Of a DNA stretch of 64,000 nt, positions 45,544-54,891 are shown piece after piece; position 1 is the first letter of the stretch; each line of letters starts with the position of its first letter. The notes beneath the pieces are model-generated. The model was not told the origin of the DNA, did not search any database, and saw only the letters and a list, made by a program, of their open reading frames with translations. The position numbers and the translations under genes were made by a program. This stretch comes from JAEUMD01 sp050246945 (lineage in GTDB: Bacteria; Pseudomonadota; Alphaproteobacteria; Rhizobiales; Hyphomicrobiaceae): assembly GCA_050246945.1 (NCBI GenBank), contig JBFWVC010000012.1, forward strand, positions 1 through 64,000, given 5' to 3'.

Positions 45544-46837
45544 TGGCCACCTCCCCGGAAGCATCGATCGACCAAGGGAAGATCGCATTGTGATGCTGGA
45601 CGAAACCTGTGAGTGCGCGCACCTTCTCGATGTCGGCGACCGTCGGCTGAACATAACCGGTACTGTCCACCGCGCGGCTGGCGATCTTGGCCGGCCCCCC
45701 ATCCCAGTTCCACAGATAACGGAACCGCGTGAGGCAGCGGTCGAGCACCGGCTCTTCGAGCTTCGCCTCCTGCCAGGTCTTGCCGCCGTCGGTGGTCACG
45801 TCGACGTGCTTGATGCTGCCGTTGCCGGACCATGCAAAGCCCTCGATCTCGTAGACCCCGGGCCCATATTTCAACTTCATACCGCCCGACGGCTTGGTGA
45901 TGACCGACTTGCACTCCATGACCATGCTGAACTGGCGCCACTTGCCGTTCGGCATCGGATCGGTGTAGCGCGCCGTTTCGCTGCGCAGGTGCCACGGCTT
46001 GTCGGATACCTTGATTCGGCGCAGCCACTTCACAGAGACATTGCCTTCCCATCCGGGGATGAATGCGCGAAGCGGATAGCCGTTCTCCGGCCGCAGCATC
46101 TCGCCATTCATGCCGTAGACCACGAGCGTGTCGTTCATGGCCTTGTCGATCGGAATCGAGCGAGCGTGCGCAGCGCCGTCAGCCCCCTCGAACAGCAGCC
46201 ATTTCGCACCGTCTGCCACTCCTGCACGCTCCAACAGCCAGGACATCGGAACGCCAGTCCATTGTGCGCAGCTCAACAGGCCGTGTGTCTGCTGCACGGT
46301 CTTTGACTTGGGTGCCTTCCAATCCGTGAGGCCGTTGCCCGAGCATTCCATGAAATGGAACCGCGACACCGCCGGAAGCCGCAGGATGTCGTCCATCGTG
46401 AACTTCATCGGCTGCTTGACCATGCCGTGTACCACGAGCATGTGCTTGGCAGGATCGATGTCGGGTACGCCAGCGTGATGGCGCTCATAGACAAGGCCGT
46501 TGGGAGTGATGATGCCGATCTGGTCCTGGATCGGCGTCATGCTCCAGTCGGACCACTTCTGCTTGTTGACGAGGACGTCGCTGCGGTTGCGTGTGACGTG
46601 CGCCTCGTACTTGGAGGGCATTCCATACGCCTTGAGTTCCATCTCCCGGCCCATCTCCTTGTTGGACTCAGGGATTGCTAGCTTTTCCGCGTGAGCTTGC
46701 AAGCTTGTGCCGGCGGCCGCTCCGGCAAACACGAGACCTCCTTTGAGGAAGTTTCTGCGTGCCTGCGAGCCTGGTGCGTCATGCGTTTCGGACGCAACGC
46801 CTTCGCCCGCGCGCCTCGTTGGTTTGCGGTGATCCAT
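45530..46837 (-). CDS. soxC: SoxC-like sulfane/sulfite dehydrogenase, molybdopterin subunit
   Basis: 435 residues. A twin-arginine signal (RRNFLKGG at 27-34, cleavage near QAHA) precedes an oxidoreductase molybdopterin domain. The Mo ligand Cys is C165 in FMECSGNG. SoxC-type stretches include IGIITPNGLVYERHH, GYPLRAFIPGWEGNVSVKWL, DPMPNGKWRQFSMVMECKSV and a dimerisation domain. GGGAGGAATTC precedes the ATG. Only the soxD-like gene accompanies it; soxXAYZB are absent from the window. With methanesulfonate monooxygenase genes 10 kb away, oxidation of the sulfite released is a plausible role, though the closest family is sulfane dehydrogenase. Confidence 0.9.
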   Translation of the reverse strand: MDHRKPTRRAGEGVASETHDAPGSQARRNFLKGGLVFAGAAAGTSLQAHAEKLAIPESNKEMGREMELKAYGMPSKYEAHVTRNRSDVLVNKQKWSDWSMTPIQDQIGIITPNGLVYERHHAGVPDIDPAKHMLVVHGMVKQPMKFTMDDILRLPAVSRFHFMECSGNGLTDWKAPKSKTVQQTHGLLSCAQWTGVPMSWLLERAGVADGAKWLLFEGADGAAHARSIPIDKAMNDTLVVYGMNGEMLRPENGYPLRAFIPGWEGNVSVKWLRRIKVSDKPWHLRSETARYTDPMPNGKWRQFSMVMECKSVITKPSGGMKLKYGPGVYEIEGFAWSGNGSIKHVDVTTDGGKTWQEAKLEEPVLDRCLTRFRYLWNWDGGPAKIASRAVDSTGYVQPTVADIEKVRALTGFVQHHNAIFPWSIDASGEVANAIA

Positions 46838-47410
46838 GTGTTGAATTCCTCCCGAATGGTATCTAGGTCCGCAATGATTGCGAGGAGTACTTCGGTTCGG
46901 CACGAGACGAAATCTGCCGTTCCGTGCATCCTCCGCGCTCGGAGCGGCATTCTTGCGATGCCGTCTCCCCCGGGTGTCATTCATGGCGCGAGACTGGTTG
47001 CTCGCATGCAAAAATGCACCCTTCCCTGCTTCCGCCCCACATAGACCGAGCGGTTCATTGCATACAGGGCAATCCACATTCGATAGCACACGGCCCGCCG
47101 CGCAACTGCGCCGAACACGCGAACCACCATCTATGAACACGCGCCCAGGTCGGCAGACGCGCATCGCTCATGAGCCTGACGGTCGGGTTTGGAACTGACC
47201 ACCACTCCCGAACGGCTTGTTGTGAACGTAAAATTGGTCAGTGTTGAAGGGTATCGTCGGTCCGCATTGACACAAGCAGTTTCGGGCTATCGCTCAATAG
47301 AATCCGATTATGATTGTCCAGACGAGTTCCGGCCTTGGTTGAATTGCCGTCGGTACGCCAGAATTGCACTGGGATATTCTGCGTGTGCAGTGCAAAAAAA
47401 ACGCTCGTTT
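46838..47410. other. Upstream region of soxCD-like operon
   Basis: About 570 bp. Adjacent to soxC on the minus strand a TAGATACCAT sequence could be a -10 element. The rest shows no supported gene, repeat or palindrome. Confidence 0.4.
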
Positions 47411-50032
47411 TCACGCGTCAAGTCGCGAAAGGCACAATTCGGACGAACGGCGGCGCCAGGCGCCCGTCGCAACCGCCAACAGGAACACGAGCAGCGGCCC
47501 TGCAAGCAGGTTGAGCAGCGTGAGTCGCCACCCCAGGCTTTCGACATCCTCACGCATCTGTTGCCTGAGCGCACGAAGTTCCCTGCGATAAGGCAGCAGC
47601 GCCCGCCTCAGCTCCGTCACCTTGCTCTGAATATTCTCCGGAAGCTCGGAGAGCTTTTTCGCGCCCGAGATCTCAAGCACCTTTCGAACGTTGTCCTCGA
47701 CCCGGCCTATCCGCCCGAGCAGCTCCGTTTCTTTCTCGCGATAGCGTTCTTGTGCCTCCGACAGCATCTGCGAGACGCGCACGAACGGCCGCGTGAGCTG
47801 ACCGCGCGAGCGGATGCCCGCCAGACCGCTTCGTCCTGCTGCGGCTTCCAACAGATTTGAAAAGGCCGCGATGTTGTCGTTCAGCGGACGCGAGAGCTGG
47901 CGCCCCTCGCTGCCGCCGGTAAGCGTGAGCGGGTCGAAGATCCAATCTACGTCGGCAATGGCGAAGATGCGCGCGGAGTTCGTTTCGGCCGATCCATTGC
48001 GGGAACCGGCCGACGCGGCTTGGTATGCGCTTCGAACATGCCCGGAGACTTCCGCAACGATAACGCGCGCACCGCCTTCGGCCTTCAGCTGCGACGACAG
48101 GGTCTGTGGATCGCCGTCCTTGAACGCGCCCCGCGGCAGTGTACCGGATTTCTCCGTAGTCGTCACCAGGGCTGTCGCGCGCGCTGGCGCCAAAAGCGTG
48201 AACGCGCCGGCCTCGGCGAATGCCAGCTCGTTAAGGCTGGCAACGGCCGGGTGGGTGGCGGAAAACTGCGGTCTGCGGAGGCGCAGCCAGAATGGATAGA
48301 GGAAGCGTTGGTCGCCAGCCCCCACGGTCGAAGCCAGAGAAACATCGCCGACGACCTCCTTTCCCTCGTAGCGCAGACCGTAGGCTGCCAGCAGGTCGGA
48401 GATGTCGTTGATCTCCGAGCCCGGTTCCGGGTTGACCAGGTTTGAGCCGGCGTTGAACCGGACGAAAGGATCAAGCATCACCACCAGCCCCCGTCCGGCC
48501 ATGACGTGTCGGTCGATCGCCTGCAGCATCTCCGGCTTGAGGATGGTCGCGTCTATCACCACGAGTGCGTCGAGCCCGTCGGGCAGCGTGTCTGCAAAGT
48601 GCGGGATGATGGCGACGTCGTACTGACGCTTGATTTCTTCAAGGATCGAGAGACCGGCTCGGGGAGTGCTCGTGTTGCTGGGAGCGAGAAGCGGCGAGAT
48701 GATTCCGATCCGCGGTATTTTGGTCCGCGCGAGGCCAGCGAGGATCACGGCGATATCGTACTCCATGACAGGTGCGCGGTCCGGAGCGAAATAGGCGATC
48801 GCCGTCTCACGCTTGCCATGCGTGAACGACGCGCCGAGCATGAAATTCCCACCTGACGACAGCGAAACGCTTTCGACACCCTTGAGCCGTGCTTCGTCTT
48901 CAGTCTGCGTGTCGGGAGCTGGATCGTGCATGCTCAGCGAAATAAGCCCGCCCGAATCTCCGGCGATGCGTCGCAGTAGCCGGCCGACGCGGGCGGCATG
49001 CTCCCGGATCGCCGCCGGCACCTCGGCATTCGATGCGCTCCAGTAGAAATCGATGTGCGTGCCATCGGGGGCTGAGGCCGCAACGGCGCGTGTCTCCGGG
49101 TGCAACGTGAATTCATGCTCCTCGGTGAGATCGAGACCAAGGTCGAGGTTGAGCGCAACGGCAAGAACCAAAGCCGCTGCCACGGTCCAACTGCCCGCGC
49201 GCAAGGACTGCCGCAACAGATCCGCGCGCTGCAACCGCGAACCAGACCTCCGGCGGCGTTCGATCAGGTATGACGTCAGCGCCAACGCCAGCACCGTGGC
49301 GATCGCCGCGTAGACGAGCCCGGCGAGGGGAACGCGCCCGCTCGCCATCTCGGACATCCAGTATCCGGGCGTCAGCTTCGGTACCACATCGATCAGCGGT
49401 TCGGCACGCGTGTCGCGCAAGAAACCGGCGACTGCATCGCTTCCGCCGAGCTGCAGCGTCATCAGTGTCACCACGCCGACCACGTATCCGCCGATCTGAT
49501 CGCGGGCCGCTGCCCCTGCGGCCAGTGCGATTGCATAGGCTACGGTGAGGAAGCAGGCCGCGCCCACGTACCCGGCGAGCGCCGCGCCCGCGTCGAGATC
49601 ACCGAGGTATGCCATCGTCGCAGGAAACGGGAATGTCAGGGCAAGTGTCGCAAACAATACGAGCACACCCGCGGCCCACGTGCCCGTCACCACCGACGCT
49701 GACGAAACCGGAAGGCTGGCGAACAGTTCCATCCGGCGATCGCCCGGAGTATCGGCGAACGCCTGCATGGCAAGCGCCGGGACGAACGCCACGGCGAGCC
49801 AAGGAAAGAAAGTCCATTGCAGATCAAGAGACGTAACGTCCGTTTGATAGACGCGCCCGACAAGAAAAATCGCCATTGCAAGCGAAACCAGGAACGCAGC
49901 TTGGAATAGCGGCGTCATCAGTCCCGAAGCGAGCTGCCGCAAGGCAGTGCGTGCGATGGCATATACCCCGCGTGCGAAACCCGGAGCCGCGCCAACGTGG
50001 GTCACGGCCATTGCCTCGTCTCCGGCGTTCAT
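47411..50032 (-). CDS. GldG-type ABC permease fused to auxiliary periplasmic domain
   Basis: 873 residues. The N-terminal ~300 residues have about six TM helices of an ABC-2/GldF-like permease. A long extracytoplasmic region (about 320-830) is typical of GldG/DUF4350 proteins (FDATL-like VVIDATILKPEMLQAIDRHV, GRGLVVMLDPFVRF), and a final TM helix lies at LTLLNLLAGPLLVFLLAVAT. GldF and GldG functions are therefore on one polypeptide. Its ATG overlaps the ATPase stop as ATGA. In Bacteroidetes GldAFG supports gliding; proteobacterial homologues have no known substrate. Confidence 0.85.
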   Translation of the reverse strand: MNAGDEAMAVTHVGAAPGFARGVYAIARTALRQLASGLMTPLFQAAFLVSLAMAIFLVGRVYQTDVTSLDLQWTFFPWLAVAFVPALAMQAFADTPGDRRMELFASLPVSSASVVTGTWAAGVLVLFATLALTFPFPATMAYLGDLDAGAALAGYVGAACFLTVAYAIALAAGAAARDQIGGYVVGVVTLMTLQLGGSDAVAGFLRDTRAEPLIDVVPKLTPGYWMSEMASGRVPLAGLVYAAIATVLALALTSYLIERRRRSGSRLQRADLLRQSLRAGSWTVAAALVLAVALNLDLGLDLTEEHEFTLHPETRAVAASAPDGTHIDFYWSASNAEVPAAIREHAARVGRLLRRIAGDSGGLISLSMHDPAPDTQTEDEARLKGVESVSLSSGGNFMLGASFTHGKRETAIAYFAPDRAPVMEYDIAVILAGLARTKIPRIGIISPLLAPSNTSTPRAGLSILEEIKRQYDVAIIPHFADTLPDGLDALVVIDATILKPEMLQAIDRHVMAGRGLVVMLDPFVRFNAGSNLVNPEPGSEINDISDLLAAYGLRYEGKEVVGDVSLASTVGAGDQRFLYPFWLRLRRPQFSATHPAVASLNELAFAEAGAFTLLAPARATALVTTTEKSGTLPRGAFKDGDPQTLSSQLKAEGGARVIVAEVSGHVRSAYQAASAGSRNGSAETNSARIFAIADVDWIFDPLTLTGGSEGRQLSRPLNDNIAAFSNLLEAAAGRSGLAGIRSRGQLTRPFVRVSQMLSEAQERYREKETELLGRIGRVEDNVRKVLEISGAKKLSELPENIQSKVTELRRALLPYRRELRALRQQMREDVESLGWRLTLLNLLAGPLLVFLLAVATGAWRRRSSELCLSRLDA

Positions 50033-50772
50033 GATGTGGCCTGCGCCTCCATCGCGCCTTCGGCACCCTTGGTCAGGCGTGTGAAAGCGGGACCGAGGCG
50101 TCCGGATGAGTCGGTAAGCTCCGCGGTGCTGGCATCCGCGACCACCCGCCCGTCGGCTATCACGATCAACCGGTCGCACAGAGTCTCGGCTTCCTCAAGG
50201 ATGTGCGTGCTGATCAGCATAGCCTTGTCTTTCGACAGCGACGACAGCAGTGCGCGCAATGCGATCTTCTGGTTGGGATCAAGACCATCTGTGGGCTCGT
50301 CCAGGATCAGGACCGGTGGATCGTGGATCAGCGCCTGTGCGAGCCAGGCGCGCTGACGCCAGCCTTTGGAAAGCGTGCCGAGCGGGCGGTGCACTGCCGG
50401 AGCGAGCGACAGCGCTCTTGTCACATGCACGATCGCGTCGTTACGCGCGCGATCAGAGAAGCCGCGCGTCTCCGCGGCGCACATCAGGAACTCGGCAACC
50501 GTGAGCGAGCTGAAGCCATTTGCTGCTTCGGGCAGATAGCCGAGCGCGGCGCGCGCTTGCGGCGCGGACCGAACGACATCCGCTCCCGCGATCCGCGCGC
50601 TCCCTCCATCCGGCAATAGCGTTCCCGCCAGCATGCGCAGCGTTGTCGATTTGCCCGCACCGTTGGCGCCGAGCACGCCCACGCGCTCGCCGCGCGCCAC
50701 CTTGAACGAAATGCCGCGTACCGCTGCCACCGAAGCAAACGATTTTTGAAGATCCTCTGCCTCGATCAGCAT
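50029..50772 (-). CDS. ABC transporter ATP-binding protein (GldA-like)
   Basis: 247 residues. Walker A is GANGAGKST, the signature reads LSKGWRQR, Walker B is VLILDEPTDGLD and the switch His lies in ISTHILEEAE. LSKGWRQR is the form common in ABC-2 exporters of the NatA/GldA group. It overlaps the fused permease gene by 4 bp and must energise it. Confidence 0.92.
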   Translation of the reverse strand: MLIEAEDLQKSFASVAAVRGISFKVARGERVGVLGANGAGKSTTLRMLAGTLLPDGGSARIAGADVVRSAPQARAALGYLPEAANGFSSLTVAEFLMCAAETRGFSDRARNDAIVHVTRALSLAPAVHRPLGTLSKGWRQRAWLAQALIHDPPVLILDEPTDGLDPNQKIALRALLSSLSKDKAMLISTHILEEAETLCDRLIVIADGRVVADASTAELTDSSGRLGPAFTRLTKGAEGAMEAQATS

Positions 50773-50829
50773 GATTGGTATTTTTGCTCCGGTCGGGTGC
50801 GGCGGCGCGGCCGTTGCCGCACGTCGCGG

Positions 50830-51144
50830 TCATCGCCCGGAAAGGAACCCTGCGGCAATGAACAGGAAGATGCTGGCTATCGTGAGGGCGTAACCCGCTA
50901 CGGTCAAGTATTGCGCACTGGGGCGCGGTGGCGCCTTGGGATCGGGACTGGCCACCAGCGCACCGGCGGAAACGAGCAGCGCTCCCGCAATGGCGAGCAC
51001 CGCGACCACGGGCCGTTGGGCGACGGAGGCGAGCAATTCAAGCATCGGGATATCGGTTGCCTTGATCGTTTGCATGCGTCGTGTTGCTCGGTCCGCGCCG
51101 GAGCCCCGGGCCGGCGCGCCGTCCGCCGTCTGGTTCATCACCAT
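50830..51144 (-). CDS. Small two-helix membrane protein
   Basis: 104 residues (or 102 from the second Met). Two hydrophobic helices (about 47-65 and 82-102) follow a polar N-terminus. It lies 30 bp after the last msm transport gene and 57 bp before the GldA-like ATPase gene, so it may belong to either transcript. No family is recognised. Confidence 0.55.
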   Translation of the reverse strand: MVMNQTADGAPARGSGADRATRRMQTIKATDIPMLELLASVAQRPVVAVLAIAGALLVSAGALVASPDPKAPPRPSAQYLTVAGYALTIASIFLFIAAGFLSGR

Positions 51145-51174
51145 TGCTGGGAATGAACCAGGCGGCTGTGCTTT

Positions 51175-52059
51175 TCAGTGTCCGCCGGGGCTCGAATAGC
51201 TCTTGGCGAAGTTAGAGCCTGCCGACGGTGAACGGAAGCTCTTCATCGCTTCCTCGTGCAGCAGCGCCATAGCGTCCCGCTTGTAGGCATAGGCATCGCT
51301 GGAGTTGAGCATTGAGTAGTGGCGCGGACGCGGTAGATTGATTTCCAGCACCTTGCGCACCGAAGCCGGACGGTTCGAAAGGATCACCAGGCGGTCGGCC
51401 AGGAAGATCGCCTCGTCGATCTCCGAGGTGACAAACAGATTGGTTCGCCTGTTCTCCTCGAACAGCCGGAGGAAGAATTCCTGCATGAGGCCGCGCGACA
51501 TGGCATCGAGGCCGCGGAACGGTTCGTCCATAATCATGATGCGCGGCTCGTTGATGAGCGCGCGTGCGAGTTCCGCACGCCGCTGCATGCCGCCTGAGAG
51601 GTGGGGCGGATATTTGTGCATGAACTCACCCAGTCCCACCTTGACCAGCAGCCGCTTGGCTTCGTCGTCGAGGGCTTTGCCCCGCAGGTCGCCTCTGAGT
51701 TTCGGTCCGAACACGACGTTCTGGTAGGTCGTCTGCCAAGGTATGAGCGCGGTCTCCTGGAACACGACCATTCGGTCCTTGGCTGGTCCTGTTACTGGCT
51801 TGCCGTCCAACAGGATCTGTCCGGAGTCGGGCTTCTCGAAACCCGCGATCAGATTGACGAGTGTCGATTTTCCGCAGCCCGAAGGGCCCACGACCACCGT
51901 GAGCTTGCCCGGTTGGATATCGAGCGAAAGATCCGAGATCACTTCTTGGCAATCCCACTCGTCGCCATAGGCTTTGGAGACGTTCTTTAACTGCAGGCGG
52001 CTCTTCCCCGCCACACCCGGATCGGGCGCGCCGCTGTGCGTTGTTTGTGTCGCTGTCAT
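51175..52059 (-). CDS. Methanesulfonate ABC importer, second ATP-binding protein
   Basis: 294 residues, SsuB/TauB/NrtD type. Walker A is GPSGCGKST (58-66), Q-loop Gln is in VVFQETAL, the signature is canonical LSGGMQRR (154-161) and Walker B is IMIMDEP. The switch region reads FVTSEIDEAIFLADR: Ser212 stands where the conserved His should be. The first ATPase in this operon has the His but an altered signature, so the two could form a heterodimer with one standard and one degenerate ATP site. It is the last gene of the import operon. Confidence 0.87.
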   Translation of the reverse strand: MTATQTTHSGAPDPGVAGKSRLQLKNVSKAYGDEWDCQEVISDLSLDIQPGKLTVVVGPSGCGKSTLVNLIAGFEKPDSGQILLDGKPVTGPAKDRMVVFQETALIPWQTTYQNVVFGPKLRGDLRGKALDDEAKRLLVKVGLGEFMHKYPPHLSGGMQRRAELARALINEPRIMIMDEPFRGLDAMSRGLMQEFFLRLFEENRRTNLFVTSEIDEAIFLADRLVILSNRPASVRKVLEINLPRPRHYSMLNSSDAYAYKRDAMALLHEEAMKSFRSPSAGSNFAKSYSSPGGH

Positions 52060-52132
52060 TGGCTCTGAAGCCTTCCTCGATTGCGGAAATACTTTGTTTG
52101 GTGTCGTGGCGCTCGAATTGGCGGCACGTGGA

Positions 52133-52996
52133 TCAGAAAAGGCGGCGCCAAGGCATCAGGGCGTCACCCAGCCAGCGGATCGCGCTCGACGAGAGGTAGC
52201 CGGCAATTCCTATCGAGATCATGCCCACCACAACCTGCTCGAGCGAGCCGCCCATGTAAGAATTCCAGATGAAGAAGCCGAGGCCGCCGCCACCCTGAGT
52301 GCCGCCGCCGGAGATCATCTCGGCAGCAAGCACCACTTCCCACGTGATCCCCATGCCGACCGCAGCACCCGTGAAGATCGAAGGCAGCGTGCCCGGCAGG
52401 ATGATCTTGGAAAACAGGTCCCACTGCGAAGCGCCCATGGATTGGGCCGCGCGCAGGTAGCGGACGTCGATCGTTCGGGCGCCGCCGAGCACGTTGATGA
52501 CGATCGTGAAGAACGCGCCGAGGAACGTCACGAAGGCGATCGACATCTCGTTGGTTGGCCAGAAGATGAGAGAAGCGGGGACCCAAGCCAGAGGCGGGAT
52601 CGGACGCAGGATTTCGAAAGGCGGGAAGAACAGGTCGCGGAAGTACTTGTTCACCGCGAGTGCCAATCCGAACGGGATGCCCAGGATCATCGCCGCGCCG
52701 AATCCCGTCAAGACGCGCTTGAAGCTTTGGATCCAGCTCTCCCAGTAGCCAGGTTGAGGCAGAATTTCCAGCCACGCTTTGAATACGGCGGTCGGCGGAG
52801 GAATAAGCCCAATGAATGGGAGCGTCCACTCCTTGCCGAACCAGTCGTCGAAGCGTGCGCCGATCTCCCAAACCAGCAGGAAGATGGCGATCGCCAGCAT
52901 GCCCCGCCAGATCGACGGATTTTCCATCATTTTCGCAAATTTTGATTTGCGCCTGACCACAGGTGGAGCTGTGTGTGATTGTGCAACGTTGGCCAT
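52133..52996 (-). CDS. msmH: Methanesulfonate ABC importer, second permease
   Basis: 287 residues, BPD-type permease of the nitrate/sulfonate family with about six TM helices. The EAA-like cytoplasmic loop is YLRAAQSMGASQWDLFSKIILPG. ILRPIPPLAWVPASLIFW is typical of SsuC/TauC proteins. It lies between the two ATPase genes. The symbol follows the msmEFGH order (binding protein, permease, ATPase, permease) as I recall it from Methylosulfonomonas and should be checked. Confidence 0.82.
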   Translation of the reverse strand: MANVAQSHTAPPVVRRKSKFAKMMENPSIWRGMLAIAIFLLVWEIGARFDDWFGKEWTLPFIGLIPPPTAVFKAWLEILPQPGYWESWIQSFKRVLTGFGAAMILGIPFGLALAVNKYFRDLFFPPFEILRPIPPLAWVPASLIFWPTNEMSIAFVTFLGAFFTIVINVLGGARTIDVRYLRAAQSMGASQWDLFSKIILPGTLPSIFTGAAVGMGITWEVVLAAEMISGGGTQGGGGLGFFIWNSYMGGSLEQVVVGMISIGIAGYLSSSAIRWLGDALMPWRRLF

Positions 52997-53065
52997 GTCC
53001 GTCCGTTTCGTTTGTTTCCTCTGGCCGCCTTTGCTCGGGCGACCTTATGTCTGCGATGTGATCTA

Positions 53066-53962
53066 TCAGGCCAGTTCGCGCTCACCCGCCTGGAAGGCCT
53101 TGACGGCTTCTTCGTGGACCGCCTCGTTCACCTCTTCCATGAGCATGCGGAATGAATCCGACGAAAGGCTCTCGTAGGTGCGCGGCCGCGGGATTGTCAC
53201 GTCCACTGTCTTCTTCAGGCTGCATGGACGCGTCGTGACGATGTGTACCTTGTCGCCGAGGAAGATCGCCTCTTCGATGTCGTGCGTGATGAAGAAGATC
53301 GTCACCTTGGTGCGATCGTAGGTCTCCAGAAGCGACTCGTGCATGATCGATTTCGTCAGTGCGTCCATCGCTCGGTATGGCTCGTCGAGTAGCAGAACCT
53401 TGGGTTCGTTGATCAACGCACGAACGATCTCAGCCCGCCGTGCCATGCCCGAGGAAACTTCGCCGGGATATTTGTCGCCGAAATCGCCGAGACCAGCCTC
53501 GGCGAGCATGTGGTAGGCCTTGTCCTTGGCCTCGGCCTTGCTCATCCGCCGCTGCACGATCGGCCCATACGCAACGTTCTCCGCCAGTGTCTTCCACGGG
53601 AACAGCGCGCCATTCTGGAAGACGACCATGCGGTCTGCGCCCTGCGTGGCTTTCGGCTTTGTCGCGCCGCACAGCAGTTGCCCGTCGAGCAGGATCTCGC
53701 CGCTCGTAATCGAGTGGAACCCGGCGATTGCGTTGAGCAGTGTGGTCTTGCCACAGCCCGAAGGCCCGACAATCATGCACACCTCGCCTGCGGCGATTTC
53801 CATGGAGCAGTCGTCGACCGCGCAGACGTTGACGCCTTCCGGATCATAGACCTTGGTGACGTTGCGTATCGAGATCGAGCCGCCCATTGGCGCTCTGTTG
53901 CCAAGGTTGGCTGCGGGTGCCGTGCTCGCTGCTGGTTTGGAGTTCATCGTCATATCGTTCAT
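53066..53962 (-). CDS. msmG: Methanesulfonate ABC importer, first ATP-binding protein
   Basis: 298 residues, SsuB/TauB type with an extra ~28-residue N-terminus. Walker A is GPSGCGKTT (66-74), Walker B VLLLDEP and switch His227 in FFITHDIEEAIF. The signature is EVSSGMARR (from 168): the first Gly of the usual LSGGQ is Ser and the Leu is Val. That deviation complements the missing switch His in the other ATPase of this operon. The Met at 53962 gives the compact N-terminus. Confidence 0.87.
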   Translation of the reverse strand: MNDMTMNSKPAASTAPAANLGNRAPMGGSISIRNVTKVYDPEGVNVCAVDDCSMEIAAGEVCMIVGPSGCGKTTLLNAIAGFHSITSGEILLDGQLLCGATKPKATQGADRMVVFQNGALFPWKTLAENVAYGPIVQRRMSKAEAKDKAYHMLAEAGLGDFGDKYPGEVSSGMARRAEIVRALINEPKVLLLDEPYRAMDALTKSIMHESLLETYDRTKVTIFFITHDIEEAIFLGDKVHIVTTRPCSLKKTVDVTIPRPRTYESLSSDSFRMLMEEVNEAVHEEAVKAFQAGERELA

Positions 53963-53991
53963 GTGACCAATTGTTCCTTGGGTGAGGGGGC

Positions 53992-54891
53992 TCAGCGACC
54001 CTGGAGCGCCAGCGCCTTGACGTGCCACTGCATGAGGCGATTGCCGGCGATGCGGACTAGCACCGAAGTGAACCAGCCGACGAAGCCGAGCGTGATCATG
54101 CCGATGACCATCGGTACGGTGACGTTGTTCATGTATGAGTCGACGATCAAGTAACCGAGACCGTGATCGCCAGACACCATCTCTGCCGCGACGAGCGAGA
54201 ACCAAGCGACGCCGATCGAAATTTGCAGGCCCGTGAAGACGAATGGCAGCGCGCCGGGCACAACGACGTTCTTGAAGATGTCCCAGTTGCTTGATCCCAG
54301 GCAGCCAGCGGCGCGGAAGTAGGACTCGTCGATCGATTGGACGCCGAGCATCGTATTGAGTGTCGTGACAAACAGCGAGGCCAGCGTGGCAAGGAATATC
54401 ACGGGGCCTTCGAAGCCAGGGAACATCAAGATGGCGAGCGGCACCCAGGCCAGGATTGGAATGGGTCGCAGCGTCTCAAGGATCGGAAAGGTGTAATCGC
54501 GCACCTTTTTCGACCAGCCCATGAACAAGCCGAGTGGGACACCGATGCCGGTTGCCAGAGTGAACGCGATCAAGATGCGGCGACAACTCACGAAGATGTG
54601 GTTGTAGTAGTCCTCGGTAAAGATCGAGATGCCCTGGAAGGGCGTTGGTGAGAACCAGTCCTTGGCAACTGCGATTGGTCCTGGAATCTTGTCGAAGCGG
54701 TCGACCCTCAGCCCTTCGCACAGCAGCCAATAGAGGAACAGCCACAAGAAGATGCCCAGCACCGTCAGATAGGGCTGAGGAGTCGACAGAGATTTCTTGA
54801 AACGGTACCAGACGAGCGCGAGGCCGGTTGGCGCTTGCGTAAGCCGGCCTTCTGAACTGGCAGAACTCACTGTGCTGGGGGTAGTTGTCAT
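53992..54891 (-). CDS. msmF: Methanesulfonate ABC importer, first permease
   Basis: 299 residues with about six TM helices. Family stretches are ETLRPIPILAWVPLAILMFPG and the EAA-like YFRAAGCLGSSNWDIFKNVVVPG. It is only moderately similar to the second permease, so the pair probably forms a heterodimeric channel. A 381 bp gap with a strong stem-loop separates it from the binding-protein gene upstream. The symbol is by gene order. Confidence 0.82.
   Translation of the reverse strand: MTTTPSTVSSASSEGRLTQAPTGLALVWYRFKKSLSTPQPYLTVLGIFLWLFLYWLLCEGLRVDRFDKIPGPIAVAKDWFSPTPFQGISIFTEDYYNHIFVSCRRILIAFTLATGIGVPLGLFMGWSKKVRDYTFPILETLRPIPILAWVPLAILMFPGFEGPVIFLATLASLFVTTLNTMLGVQSIDESYFRAAGCLGSSNWDIFKNVVVPGALPFVFTGLQISIGVAWFSLVAAEMVSGDHGLGYLIVDSYMNNVTVPMVIGMITLGFVGWFTSVLVRIAGNRLMQWHVKALALQGR

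Noticed and set aside
45530..46837. SorA-type sulfite dehydrogenase
   Set aside because: The sequence pattern (IITPNGLVYERHH, PGWEGN) fits SoxC better, so it is called SoxC-like, although a sulfite-oxidising role is still considered.
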